From assembly GCF_014650075.1 (NCBI RefSeq), contig NZ_BMUG01000003.1, positions 62,001 through 126,000 on the forward strand: 64,000 nucleotides of DNA. Reading direction: 5' to 3'. Shown piece after piece: positions 7,508 through 16,041 of this stretch. This DNA comes from Streptomyces microflavus (GTDB lineage Bacteria; Actinomycetota; Actinomycetes; Streptomycetales; Streptomycetaceae). The position numbers were made by a program, and so were the translations under genes. Position 1 is the stretch's first letter, and every line of letters begins with the position of its first letter. A model generated the notes under the pieces. That model was given only the letters and a program-made list of their open reading frames with translations, was not told the DNA's origin and searched no databases.

Positions 7508-9928
7508 GTGGTGGGCGGTATCACGCTGGTGAAGGACGAGCCGGACGGTGCGGCAGCGCCCGTGGGGGAGCCGCCGCCACCACCGGCCGACGCCGTCCCG
7601 CTCCCGGCGGCCGAGGAGATCAGCCCCCGCCGGGTCCGCATGGTCTTCCTCGGGCTGATGCTCACCCTGCTGCTCGCGGCGCTCGACCAGATGATCGTCG
7701 CCACCGCCCTGCCGAAGATCGTCGGTGAGCTGCACGGCCTGGAGAAGATGTCCTGGGCGGTCACCGCCTACCTCCTCGCCTCCACGATCGTCCTGCCGCT
7801 CTACGGCAAGCTCGGCGACCTCTTCGGCCGCAAGGGCGTCTTCCAGTTCGCGATCGTCGTCTTCGTCGTCGGCTCGGCGCTGGCCGGCTGGTCGCGGACC
7901 ATGGACGAGCTGATCGCCTTCCGCGCGATCCAGGGCATCGGCGGCGGCGGTCTCATGATCGGCGTCCAGGCGATCATCGCGGACATCGTCCCGCCCCGGG
8001 AACGCGGCCGCTACATGGGCCTCATCGGCGCGGTCTTCGGCCTCGCCTCCGTGGCCGGGCCCCTGCTCGGCGGCTTCTTCACCGACCACGCCTCCTGGCG
8101 CTGGTGCTTCTACATCAACGTGCCGTTCGGGCTGGTCACGTTCGCCGTGATCGCCGTCGTGCTCAAGCTTCCGAAGCCCGCCGTACGGCCCCGACTCGAC
8201 GTCCTGGGTGCCGTGTTGCTGGCCGTCGCCTCCACCTGCCTGGTCCTGGTCACCAGTTGGGGCGGCACGGAGTACGCCTGGTCCTCGCGCACCATCCTCG
8301 GCCTGACGGCGGGAGCCGTCGTCACGACGCTGCTCTTCGTCGCCGTCGAGCACCGCGCCGCCGAACCGATCATCCCGCTGCGGCTGTTCCGCGACTCGGT
8401 CTTCAACGTCACCGGTCTGGTCGGCGCGGTCGTCGGCGTCGCCCTCTTCGGTGCCGCCAGCTACCTGCCGACCTATCTCCAGATGGTCGACGGGGCCAGC
8501 GCCACCGAATCCGGGCTCCTGATGCTCCCGATGATGCTGGGCATCGTCGGCGGCTCCATCGTCTCCGGCCAGCTCATCACCCGTACCGGCCGCTACCGGA
8601 TCTACCCCATCGTCGGCAGCGCCGTCTCCGTCGTCGGCATGTGGCTGCTCTCCGGGCTCGAAGTGGGCACCTCCCGCCTGGAGTACAGCCTCTGGCAGGC
8701 CGTCCTCGGCACCGGCATCGGCCTGGTCATGTCGGTCCTCGTGCTCGCCGTGCAGAACTCCGTACGCCCCGCCGACCTCGGCACCGCCACCAGCGCCAAC
8801 AACTACTTCCGGCAGATCGGCGGCAGCGTCGGCGCCGCGATCTTCGGCACGCTGTTCGCCGGGCGGCTCTCCGGCGCGCTCGGCATCCGCCTGCCCACGG
8901 GCGTGGAGCTGCCCGCCCCCGAGTCGATCACCCCGCAGATCGTCCACGCGATGGAACCGGCGCTGCGCGACGCCTACATCCAGGCGTACGCCGACGCGAT
9001 GCCGCGCATCTTCCTCTACCTCGTGCCGGTGCTCGTCCTCGGCCTGGTCCTCGCCTTCTTCCTCAAGGAGAAACCGCTGGTGTCCCACCACAGCCCCGAA
9101 GCGGCCACCGAGCCCTCGCCGATCCCCGCCGCCCGCACCGACATCGGCCGGCCCCGCGCCGGTCACCACACCGGCGTGCCCGTCCGCGGCAGCGTCCAGC
9201 ACCCGGACGGTACGAAGGTGGACCGGGCCGCCCTCACGCTCATCGACGTCCAGGGGCAGCAGATCGGGCGCGGGGCCAGCGGCGAGGACGGGCGGTACGC
9301 GCTGAGCGTGCCGGGCCCCGGCAGTTACGTTCTCATCGCCGCGGCGGGCGGACACCAGCCGCAGGCCGTCAGCGTCACCGTGGGCGACCGCCCCGTCGAG
9401 CTGGACGTGGTCCTCGGCGGCGCCGGGCGGCTCGCCGGGTCCGTCCTGACGGCGGACGGTGTGCCGGTCCGGGACGCGGCCGTCACCCTCACCGACGTAC
9501 GCGGCGAGGTCGTGGCCTCCACCCGCACCGGCCGTGAGGGCACCTACGTCATCACCGAACTGGTCGCGGGCGAGTACACCCTGGCCGCCAGCGCCCCCGC
9601 CTACCGCCCCGCCGCCCTTCCGGTCAGCGTCCAGGCGGCCCGTGAGACCCGGCAGGACATCGAGCTGGCGGGCGGGGCCGTGCTGCGCGGCGTCGTCCGG
9701 GCCACCGGTGGCCGACCGGTGGAGGACGCCCGGGTCACCCTGCTGGACGGGGCGGGCAACGTGGTGCACACCCTCACCACCGGGCCCGACGGATCGTTCC
9801 GCTTCGTGGACCTGTCGTCCGGCGAGTACACGGTGATCGCCGCCGGGTACCCGCCGGTCGCGACCGTGCTCCAGGTGGCGGGCGGCGGCCGCACGGAACG
9901 CGACCTCCAGCTGGGCCACGAGGACTGA
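7508..9928 (+). CDS. DHA2 (EmrB/QacA) MFS exporter fused to three carboxypeptidase-regulatory-like domains
   Basis: A drug/proton antiporter-type membrane protein with an unusual tail. Residues from about 40 to 520 form the 14-segment DHA2 transporter: the [13 protein letters not shown] first helix motif, [13 protein letters not shown] loop 2-3 motif, and the [12 protein letters not shown] and GPLLGGFF motif C region. From about residue 555 come three homologous modules of roughly 75-80 residues. Each starts 'V.G.V...dG..v..A.vtL.d..G' and ends 'G.Y.v....pg.Y.l.a.a', the CarboxypepD_reg/Cna-B-like beta-sandwich. Total length is 806 against about 480-530 for normal family members. The GTG at 7508 is chosen because AAGGGGA lies 7 nt upstream. 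The tail is probably a ligand or cell-wall-binding appendage. It ends facing the LysR gene. Confidence 0.93.
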   Translation: MVGGITLVKDEPDGAAAPVGEPPPPPADAVPLPAAEEISPRRVRMVFLGLMLTLLLAALDQMIVATALPKIVGELHGLEKMSWAVTAYLLASTIVLPLYGKLGDLFGRKGVFQFAIVVFVVGSALAGWSRTMDELIAFRAIQGIGGGGLMIGVQAIIADIVPPRERGRYMGLIGAVFGLASVAGPLLGGFFTDHASWRWCFYINVPFGLVTFAVIAVVLKLPKPAVRPRLDVLGAVLLAVASTCLVLVTSWGGTEYAWSSRTILGLTAGAVVTTLLFVAVEHRAAEPIIPLRLFRDSVFNVTGLVGAVVGVALFGAASYLPTYLQMVDGASATESGLLMLPMMLGIVGGSIVSGQLITRTGRYRIYPIVGSAVSVVGMWLLSGLEVGTSRLEYSLWQAVLGTGIGLVMSVLVLAVQNSVRPADLGTATSANNYFRQIGGSVGAAIFGTLFAGRLSGALGIRLPTGVELPAPESITPQIVHAMEPALRDAYIQAYADAMPRIFLYLVPVLVLGLVLAFFLKEKPLVSHHSPEAATEPSPIPAARTDIGRPRAGHHTGVPVRGSVQHPDGTKVDRAALTLIDVQGQQIGRGASGEDGRYALSVPGPGSYVLIAAAGGHQPQAVSVTVGDRPVELDVVLGGAGRLAGSVLTADGVPVRDAAVTLTDVRGEVVASTRTGREGTYVITELVAGEYTLAASAPAYRPAALPVSVQAARETRQDIELAGGAVLRGVVRATGGRPVEDARVTLLDGAGNVVHTLTTGPDGSFRFVDLSSGEYTVIAAGYPPVATVLQVAGGGRTERDLQLGHED

Positions 9929-9943
9929 GGCGTACGGGGGTGA

Positions 9944-9983
9944 GCTGAGCCCACGAGTCCTGTACGGGCTCCGAGGGCTCAGC
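9944..9983. terminator. Bidirectional terminator-like hairpin between MFS and LysR genes
   Basis: GCTGAGCCC (9944-9952) pairs perfectly with GGGCTCAGC (9975-9983). An alternative shorter pairing uses GAGCCC with GGGCTC at 9966-9971. It sits between convergent stops and includes the LysR stop codon. Confidence 0.5.
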
Positions 9984-10965
9984 GCACCGCGGCTTCCGGC
10001 GCCCCCGCCTCCTGCCCCGGCGCCTCCCGCGCGTCCGGCTCCCGCACTACCGGCTCCCGCACCTCCGGCTCCCGTACCGCGTCCTCGCGCACCAGCCGCA
10101 TCAGCGCCCGCGCCCCCGGGCTCAGGCTCCGCGCCGCCGGAAGCACCACCACGCTCTCGTACACCGCCTGCCGGCCACCCACCGGAGCCACCTCCACCGC
10201 CACCAGCCGCGCCGCCTCCGGCTTGCGGGAGAAGTGGTGCGGCACCACCGCGATCCCCAGCCCCTCCTGCACCAGCTCCAGCAGGCTGTGGACGTCGTTG
10301 ACCTCCAGGCCCACCGTCCGCCGGGCCCCCGCCGCCGCGAACGCCTCGTCCGCCGCACGCCGGGGCCCCCAGTCCGGGTGGAAGTCGATGAACGACTCAC
10401 CCGGCAGCTCCTCCCACGCCACCCCGCCCCGCCCGGCGAACCGGTGGCCCGCCGCGCACAGCACCACCATCGGCTCCCGCGCCAGCGGCATCAGCTCCCC
10501 GCGCCACTCCGCCGGGCTGACCGTGGCCGCGAACGCGAGGTCGAGGCGCCCCCCGGCCACCCCGTCCAGCAGGCTGCTCGTCCCCTCCTGGCGCAGCCGC
10601 AGCTCCATCTGCGGGTGCTCCCGGTGGAAGGCGGCCAGCAGCCGGGCCGGGCTCACCCCCGCCACGCACTGCTCGACCCCCACCGTCAGCGTCCCGCGCA
10701 GCAGCCCCCGTACGGCGTCGACCGCGTCCCGCGCCGCCCGTGCCCCCGCCAGCGTGCGCTCCGCCTCCACCAGCAGCGCCCGGCCCGCCTCGGTGAGCCG
10801 GACGGTCCGCGTGGTGCGGCTGAACAGCGGGGTCCGCAGCTCCTGCTCCAGGGCCCGCACGGAGGCGGAGAGCCCCGACTGGGAGACGGCGAGCCGCTCG
10901 GCGGCGCGGGTGAAGTGCTGCTCCTCGGCGACGGCGACGAAGTGTTCCAGCTGACGCAATTCCAT
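9979..10965 (-). CDS. LysR family transcriptional regulator
   Basis: A 328-residue LysR regulator. The winged HTH is at residues 1-60 (ELRQLEHFVAVAEEQHFTRA, then QSGLSASVRALEQEL), followed by the periplasmic-binding-protein-like effector domain (LTVGVEQC near residue 95 through VEVAPVGGRQ). It is divergent from the aldo-keto reductase at 11078, its likely target, across 112 bp. ATTGAGCAAT at 10967-10976 is an inverted repeat beside the start. The last 30 or so residues are not part of the family: they are a repetitive VREPx tail encoded by a 15-bp tandem repeat. Effector unknown. Confidence 0.92.
   Translation of the reverse strand: MELRQLEHFVAVAEEQHFTRAAERLAVSQSGLSASVRALEQELRTPLFSRTTRTVRLTEAGRALLVEAERTLAGARAARDAVDAVRGLLRGTLTVGVEQCVAGVSPARLLAAFHREHPQMELRLRQEGTSSLLDGVAGGRLDLAFAATVSPAEWRGELMPLAREPMVVLCAAGHRFAGRGGVAWEELPGESFIDFHPDWGPRRAADEAFAAAGARRTVGLEVNDVHSLLELVQEGLGIAVVPHHFSRKPEAARLVAVEVAPVGGRQAVYESVVVLPAARSLSPGARALMRLVREDAVREPEVREPVVREPDAREAPGQEAGAPEAAVR
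10034..10078 (-). repeat. 15-bp tandem repeat in the LysR C-terminal tail
   Basis: Three adjacent copies of a 15-bp unit of the form yCCGGCTCCCGyACy. In the reading frame of the LysR gene this gives three VREP-x pentapeptides. The unit length keeps the frame, so copy number could vary without breaking the protein. Confidence 0.8.
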
Positions 10966-11077
10966 GATTGAGCAATGTAGGCGATGAATCCGAGCGGAAT
11001 CTCCTGTTGGACTGCTGGATCGATCTGCGGAAACCTGGAGACCGTCCCCCCGGCCCTCTCCCCCCGGAGCCCTTCGT

Positions 11078-12079
11078 ATGTACCTGCCGTCCGCCGACCG
11101 CTACTCCGCCATGCCCTACCGGCGCACCGGCCGCAGCGGCCTGCTGCTGCCCGCGCTCTCCCTCGGCCTCTGGCACAACTTCGGAGGGGACAGGACCCCC
11201 GAGGAGCAGGGCCGCATCCTGCGCCGCGCCTTCGACCTGGGCATCACCCACTTCGACCTGGCCAACAACTACGGCCCGCCGCCCGGCTCCGCCGAACTCA
11301 CCCTGGGCCGCGCGCTCGCCGGCGACTTCGCCGGGCTGCGCGACGAGATCGTCATCTCCACCAAGGCCGGCTACCACATGTGGGACGGCCCGTACGGGGA
11401 GTGGGGCTCGCGGAAGTACCTGCGCTCCTCCCTGGACCAGAGCCTCAAGCGCCTGGGCGTCGAGTACGTCGACATCTTCTACTCCCACCGCCCCGACTCC
11501 GACACCCCGCTCGCAGAGACCATGGGCGCGCTGGACACCGCCGTACGCCAGGGCAAGGCCCTCTACGTCGGCCTCTCCAACTACTCCGCCGAGGAGACCC
11601 GGGAGGCCGCCGCGATCCTCAAGGACCTGGGCACGCCCCTGCTCATCCACCAGCCCCGCTACTCGATGCTCGACCGCCGCCCCGAGGACGGGCTGCTCAC
11701 CGCGCTCGACGAGCTGGGCGTCGGCTCCATCGCGTACTCCCCGCTGGAGCAGGGCATCCTCACCGACCGCTATCTGAACGGCATCCCGGCCGGCTCCCGG
11801 GCGGCGGGCGACAGCCCGTTCCTGACGTCCGACGCCCTCACCCCCCAGCTGGTGGAGCGGCTGCGCGCCCTGGACGCCCTGGCGAAGGAGCGCGGCCAGT
11901 CCCTCGCCCAGCTGGCCCTGGCGTGGGTGCTGCGCGGCGGCCGTCTCACCTCCGCCGTGGTCGGCGCGAGCAGCGTCACCCAGCTGGAGAACAACGTGGA
12001 GGCCGTGGCGAACCTGGAGTTCGCCGAGGACGAGCTGGCCCGGATCGAGGAGCTGCTGGGCGAGACCGCGAAGGGCTGA
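11078..12079 (+). CDS. Aldo-keto reductase, YghZ / L-glyceraldehyde-3-phosphate reductase type
   Basis: A 333-residue NADPH-dependent aldo-keto reductase of the AKR14-like YghZ group, which reduces aldehydes such as L-glyceraldehyde 3-phosphate and methylglyoxal. Catalytic positions are visible: Asp and Tyr in HFDLANNYGPPPGSAE, Lys in VISTKAGYHMWDGPYG, and His in FYSHRPD. The insert GYHMWDGPYGEWGSRKYL is typical of this subfamily. NADPH-binding residues lie in SAVVGASSVTQLENN near the C-terminus. It is divergent from a LysR regulator. Its stop is separated from the stop of the convergent hydrolase by only two bases, so transcripts must overlap. Confidence 0.93.
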   Translation: MYLPSADRYSAMPYRRTGRSGLLLPALSLGLWHNFGGDRTPEEQGRILRRAFDLGITHFDLANNYGPPPGSAELTLGRALAGDFAGLRDEIVISTKAGYHMWDGPYGEWGSRKYLRSSLDQSLKRLGVEYVDIFYSHRPDSDTPLAETMGALDTAVRQGKALYVGLSNYSAEETREAAAILKDLGTPLLIHQPRYSMLDRRPEDGLLTALDELGVGSIAYSPLEQGILTDRYLNGIPAGSRAAGDSPFLTSDALTPQLVERLRALDALAKERGQSLAQLALAWVLRGGRLTSAVVGASSVTQLENNVEAVANLEFAEDELARIEELLGETAKG

Positions 12080-12081
12080 CG

Positions 12082-13557
12082 TCAGGGCGCGATGCCGACC
12101 CCGTCGATCCGGCTCCAGGCCCGCTCCTGCCCGGCGGTCATGGCGGGCCAGTGGTGCCCGCCCGGCCGGGGCAGTACCCGGGAGGCGTACGGGGCGGGCC
12201 GGAACGCCGGATCGTAGAAGCAGCCCGTGCCGTACGTCCGGTCGGCGGCGGCGCACCCGGTGGCCAGTGAGCGCTGGGTGGGCTTGCGGCCGGTGCGTGC
12301 CCAGCGGTCCAGGGCGCCGATGGAACCCGCGTACTCGGCGTCGCTCAGCCCGCTGTGCTCGCTCTCCCGCGTGAAGCTCTGGACGAGGTGAGGCTCCCGG
12401 CCCGCACCCCGGAGCGTCGCCCGGTAGGCGGCCTCGTGCTCGACGAACGCCGTCGGGTCGTCGATCGCGTGCAGGGTGAGGACGGGCAGGGAGACCCGGC
12501 CCGTGAGGTCGCTGTCCCAGGAGAGGTCCCGGCGCGCGGCGGGGTCGGCCGAGAACCGCTCCACGCCCGCGTTGAGCGCCCGGTCGTCATGCGAACCGGC
12601 GTACCGCACACCCTGGTTGGAGAAAGGGTTACGGCCGCCGAGCCGCGTCGACACGATGTCGCGGAACGTGAACGTCGCGAACCGCAGATGCGACTCCAGG
12701 GCGCGCTCCGGGATGCCGGTGACGGCGAGGATGTCGTCGAGGTTGCGCTGCTGGAGCGCGGTTCGCTCGGAGGGCTCGGTGTCGAACCCGGTGCACTCCC
12801 GCAGCCGGGCGCGCAGCCCGGTGGCCGTCATCGTGGAGTCCGGGCGGAGCCCCTGCCAGAGCGGGTACTGCGGTTCGGCCGGGCGCGGGTGGTTGGAGCA
12901 GTAGTACTGGTACACCACGCGCAGGTCGACGCGGTAGTCGTAGCCGCGCGAGCCGCCCCCGAGGACCCCGTTGGTCAGCAGCACCCCGTCGTAAGCGCCC
13001 GGCTCGCGGCCGTACGTCTCCGCGACCTTGGCGGCGACGTTGCCGCCCCAGGACTGGCCGTGCACGAAGGTCCGCCCCGGCTTCCCGAACCGGTCCACGA
13101 ACACCCGGCGCACGCTCTCGGTGTCGGCGGCCGCCATCCGCGTCCCGTAGCCGCCGCGCCGGTAGGAGGAGCCGGCCCAGGCGTAGCCCTCCTTCACCAT
13201 GACGGCCCAGCGTTCCAGGTCGCCGGTGGAGCGGGACGGGTCGGAGGCCTCGCCCAGGTCGGGGCCGCCGTGGGCGTGCACGACCAGGGAGCCGTTCCAG
13301 CGCTCGGGGACGGCGATCGCGTAGTGCGCCCCGTTCGCGTCCCGGCCGGTGTAGCACCGTGCCTGGCCGGTCAGGGCGGACGGGCAGTCAGTGGCGGTGG
13401 GGGCGGGTGCGGCCGCGGTGTCCGCCCGCGCCACGGGGACGGTGCCGGCCGTGCCGAGGACCACCGCCGCGAGGAGGGCCGCCAGAGCGGCGGAGCGGCG
13501 CCGCGCCCGGCCGTACAGCGGGACGGGACGGGCGGGTACGTGGGGGGTGATGTGCAC
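12082..13557 (-). CDS. Secreted alpha/beta hydrolase of unknown substrate
   Basis: A 491-residue exported hydrolase. The GTG at 13557 is chosen because AGGAG lies 8 nt upstream and it gives a normal signal peptide (GRARRRSAALAALLAAVVLG then AXA at VARA). Motifs: VVHAHGGPD (oxyanion side), the nucleophile elbow GQSWGG, a probable catalytic Asp in LHAIDDPTAF, and His in SEHSGLSD. A Cys-containing C-terminal part (ATGCAAADRTYGTGCFYDP) may form a disulfide. It resembles the broad group of Streptomyces alpha/beta hydrolases distantly related to tannase/esterases; I cannot name the substrate. It stands alone, convergent with the reductase. Confidence 0.82.
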   Translation of the reverse strand: MHITPHVPARPVPLYGRARRRSAALAALLAAVVLGTAGTVPVARADTAAAPAPTATDCPSALTGQARCYTGRDANGAHYAIAVPERWNGSLVVHAHGGPDLGEASDPSRSTGDLERWAVMVKEGYAWAGSSYRRGGYGTRMAAADTESVRRVFVDRFGKPGRTFVHGQSWGGNVAAKVAETYGREPGAYDGVLLTNGVLGGGSRGYDYRVDLRVVYQYYCSNHPRPAEPQYPLWQGLRPDSTMTATGLRARLRECTGFDTEPSERTALQQRNLDDILAVTGIPERALESHLRFATFTFRDIVSTRLGGRNPFSNQGVRYAGSHDDRALNAGVERFSADPAARRDLSWDSDLTGRVSLPVLTLHAIDDPTAFVEHEAAYRATLRGAGREPHLVQSFTRESEHSGLSDAEYAGSIGALDRWARTGRKPTQRSLATGCAAADRTYGTGCFYDPAFRPAPYASRVLPRPGGHHWPAMTAGQERAWSRIDGVGIAP

Positions 13558-13832
13558 GGGTGCGGCTCCTGGCTCTCTCCACGGCGCTGACGTGCACCGC
13601 GATGCGGGGATGCTAGGGAGCGGCCCGCCCGGGGGAGAACCCCCGTGCGCTTTGCGTTCATAGTGTTCGCCCGGCCGCTCACCGGCCCGGAGCTGCGCAC
13701 ACCCGCCGGAAGCGGGGCACACCGGCCGGGTCCCTCCGCAGGAGCCCACCGGAGGGACCTTCGGCGGTCCGGAGCAGCGACAGGGGTACCCTCCCTGGCC
13801 CCGTCCGCCGCCGGGGCGTACGGTGTGGCGGC

Positions 13833-14666
13833 ATGAAGATCCTCATCAGCGCCGACATGGAGGGCGCCACCGGAGTGACCTGGCCGGCCGATGTGCTGCC
13901 GGGCACCCCGCAGTGGGAGCGCTGCCGACCGATGTTCACCTCCGACGTGAACGCGGCCGCGCTCGGCTTCTACGACGGCGGCGCCGACGAGGTCCTCATC
14001 AACGAGGCCCACTGGTCGATGCGGAACCTCCTGCTGGAGCAGCTGGACGACCGGGTCCAGATGCTCACCGGCAGGCACAAGTCCCTCTCGATGGTGGAGG
14101 GCATCCAGCACGGTGACGTGGACGGCATCGCCTTCGTCGGCTACCACACCGGAGCCGGTACGGAGGGCGTCCTCGCCCACACCTACCTCGCCAACTCCAT
14201 CACCGGCGTCTGGCTCGACGGGGTGCGTGCCAGTGAGGGCCTCCTCAACGCCCATGTCGCCGCCGAGTACGGCGTGCCCGTCGTCCTCGTCACCGGCGAC
14301 GACCTGACCTGCGTGGATGCCGAGGGATACGCCCCGGGCGCCCGCAAGGTCGCCGTCAAGGACCATGTATCGCGGTACGCGGCCGTGTGCCGCACCCCGG
14401 CCCGTACCGCGGCAGACATCCGGACGGCCGCGCGTGACGCCGCCGCGCTCGCCGTCCGTCAGACCCCCGTCACCGGCGGGACGTACACCGTGGAGCTGGA
14501 GTTCGACGCCGAGCATCTGGCTGCCGCGGCGACCGTGGTGCCCGGCGTCGCGCCGAGCGGTGAGAGGCGCGTCGCCTACACCAGCGGGACGATGTACGAA
14601 GGTATCCGCACGTTCAAGGCGGTGACGACCATCGTGTCGTCCGCCGTGGAGGAACAATATGGCTGA
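13833..14666 (+). CDS. M55 family D-aminopeptidase (DppA-like)
   Basis: A 277-residue zinc peptidase that releases N-terminal D-amino acids from short peptides such as D-Ala-D-Ala. Metal-ligand positions known from Bacillus DppA are present: Asp8 and Glu10 in ISADMEG, His60 in NEAHWSM, His105 in VGYHTGAG and Glu135 in GVRASEGLLNA. Length is normal and there is no signal peptide, so it is cytoplasmic. The M20 gene starts inside its 3' end (8-bp overlap), indicating translational coupling. It is the first gene of a four-peptidase operon. Confidence 0.93.
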   Translation: MKILISADMEGATGVTWPADVLPGTPQWERCRPMFTSDVNAAALGFYDGGADEVLINEAHWSMRNLLLEQLDDRVQMLTGRHKSLSMVEGIQHGDVDGIAFVGYHTGAGTEGVLAHTYLANSITGVWLDGVRASEGLLNAHVAAEYGVPVVLVTGDDLTCVDAEGYAPGARKVAVKDHVSRYAAVCRTPARTAADIRTAARDAAALAVRQTPVTGGTYTVELEFDAEHLAAAATVVPGVAPSGERRVAYTSGTMYEGIRTFKAVTTIVSSAVEEQYG

Positions 14667-16002
14667 CGCCCCCGGCCCGCTCGGCCCCGTGGACGAGCAG
14701 GCCCTCGACGAAGTGGTCACGTTCACGTCCGGACTGATCCGGATCGACACCACCAACCGGGGCGGCGGCGACTGCCGGGAGCGCCCGGCCGCCGAATACG
14801 TCGCCGAGCGGCTCGCCGCCGCCGGGATCGAACCGACGCTGCTGGAACGCACCCCGGGCCGGACCAACGTCGTCGCCCGGATCCCCGGCACCGACCCGTC
14901 GGCCGACGCGCTGCTCGTCCACGGCCACCTGGACGTGGTGCCCGCCGAGCCCTCCGACTGGTCCGTGCACCCCTTCTCCGGCGAGGTCCGCGACGGGGTG
15001 GTGTGGGGGCGCGGGGCCGTCGACATGAAGAACATGGACGCGATGGTCCTCGCCGTCGTACGGGGATGGGCGCGCGAGGGGTTCCGCCCCCGCCGCGACA
15101 TCGTCATCGCCTACACCGCCGACGAGGAGGCCAGCGCCGAGGACGGCTCCGGCTTCCTCGCCGACCGGCACGCGGAGCTCTTCGAGGGGTGTACGGAGGG
15201 CATCAGCGAGTCCGGCGCGTTCACCTTCCACGCCGGGCACGGCCTCTCCCTCTACCCGATCGCGGCGGGCGAGCGCGGCACCGGCTGGCTCAAGCTGACC
15301 GCCGAGGGCCGGGCCGGGCACGGCTCCAAGGTGAACCGGGCCAACGCGGTGAGCGCACTGGCCGCCGCCGTCGCCCGCATCGGTGAGCACGAGTGGCCGA
15401 TCAGGATCACCCCGACCGTCCGCGCCGCGATCACCGAGATCGCCGCCCTGCACGGCATCACCGCCGACCTGGACGAGCCCGGCTTCGACGTGGCCCAGCT
15501 CCTCGGCAAGCTCGGCCCGGCCGCCGCCCTCGTCGAGAACACCGTCCGCAACAGCAGCAACCCGACGATGCTGGAGGCCGGTTACAAGGTCAACGTCATC
15601 CCCGGCCACGCCACCGCCTACATCGACGGACGTACGGTGCCCGGCGGCGAGGACGAGTTCCGCGAGACCCTGGACCGGCTCACCGGGCCCGACGTCTCCT
15701 GGGAGTACGACCACCGCGAGATCGCCCTCCAGGCCCCGGTCGACTCACCCACGTACGCCAAACTCCGCGCCGCCATCGAGAAGTTCGACCCCGACGGGCA
15801 CACCGTCCCGTACTGCATGTCGGGCGGCACCGACGCCAAGCAGTTCTCCCGGCTCGGCATCACCGGCTACGGCTTCTCGCCGCTCAAGCTGCCCCCGGGC
15901 TTCGACTACCAGGCGCTCTTCCACGGCGTCGACGAGCGCGTCCCCGTCGACGCCCTCCACTTCGGCGTCCGCGTCCTCGACCACTACCTGCGCACCGCCT
16001 GA
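14659..16002 (+). CDS. M20/M25/M40 family metallopeptidase
   Basis: A 447-residue cytoplasmic di-zinc peptidase or deacylase. Motifs: HGHLDVVP (first metal His and catalytic Asp), GRGAVDMKN (bridging Asp), YTADEEAS (general-base Glu and metal Glu), SGGTDAKQF, and the last metal His in LFHGVDERV. The dimerisation domain with GHGSKVNRANAV sits in the middle. It overlaps dppA-like by 8 bp and is followed after 39 bp by the S9 gene. The family includes carboxypeptidase G2, dipeptidases and aminoacylases. The context favours a peptide substrate. Confidence 0.93.
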   Translation: MADAPGPLGPVDEQALDEVVTFTSGLIRIDTTNRGGGDCRERPAAEYVAERLAAAGIEPTLLERTPGRTNVVARIPGTDPSADALLVHGHLDVVPAEPSDWSVHPFSGEVRDGVVWGRGAVDMKNMDAMVLAVVRGWAREGFRPRRDIVIAYTADEEASAEDGSGFLADRHAELFEGCTEGISESGAFTFHAGHGLSLYPIAAGERGTGWLKLTAEGRAGHGSKVNRANAVSALAAAVARIGEHEWPIRITPTVRAAITEIAALHGITADLDEPGFDVAQLLGKLGPAAALVENTVRNSSNPTMLEAGYKVNVIPGHATAYIDGRTVPGGEDEFRETLDRLTGPDVSWEYDHREIALQAPVDSPTYAKLRAAIEKFDPDGHTVPYCMSGGTDAKQFSRLGITGYGFSPLKLPPGFDYQALFHGVDERVPVDALHFGVRVLDHYLRTA

Positions 16003-16041
16003 CCCGCACCGCCTGACCAGCACCCAGGGGGAACCTCCAAC

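Noticed and set aside
7241-9919. 892-residue open frame antisense to the MFS exporter
   Set aside because: Its composition (Gly, Asp, Glu, Arg, His-rich without hydrophobic cores) is what the complement of a GC-biased gene gives. The sense strand encodes a clear family protein.
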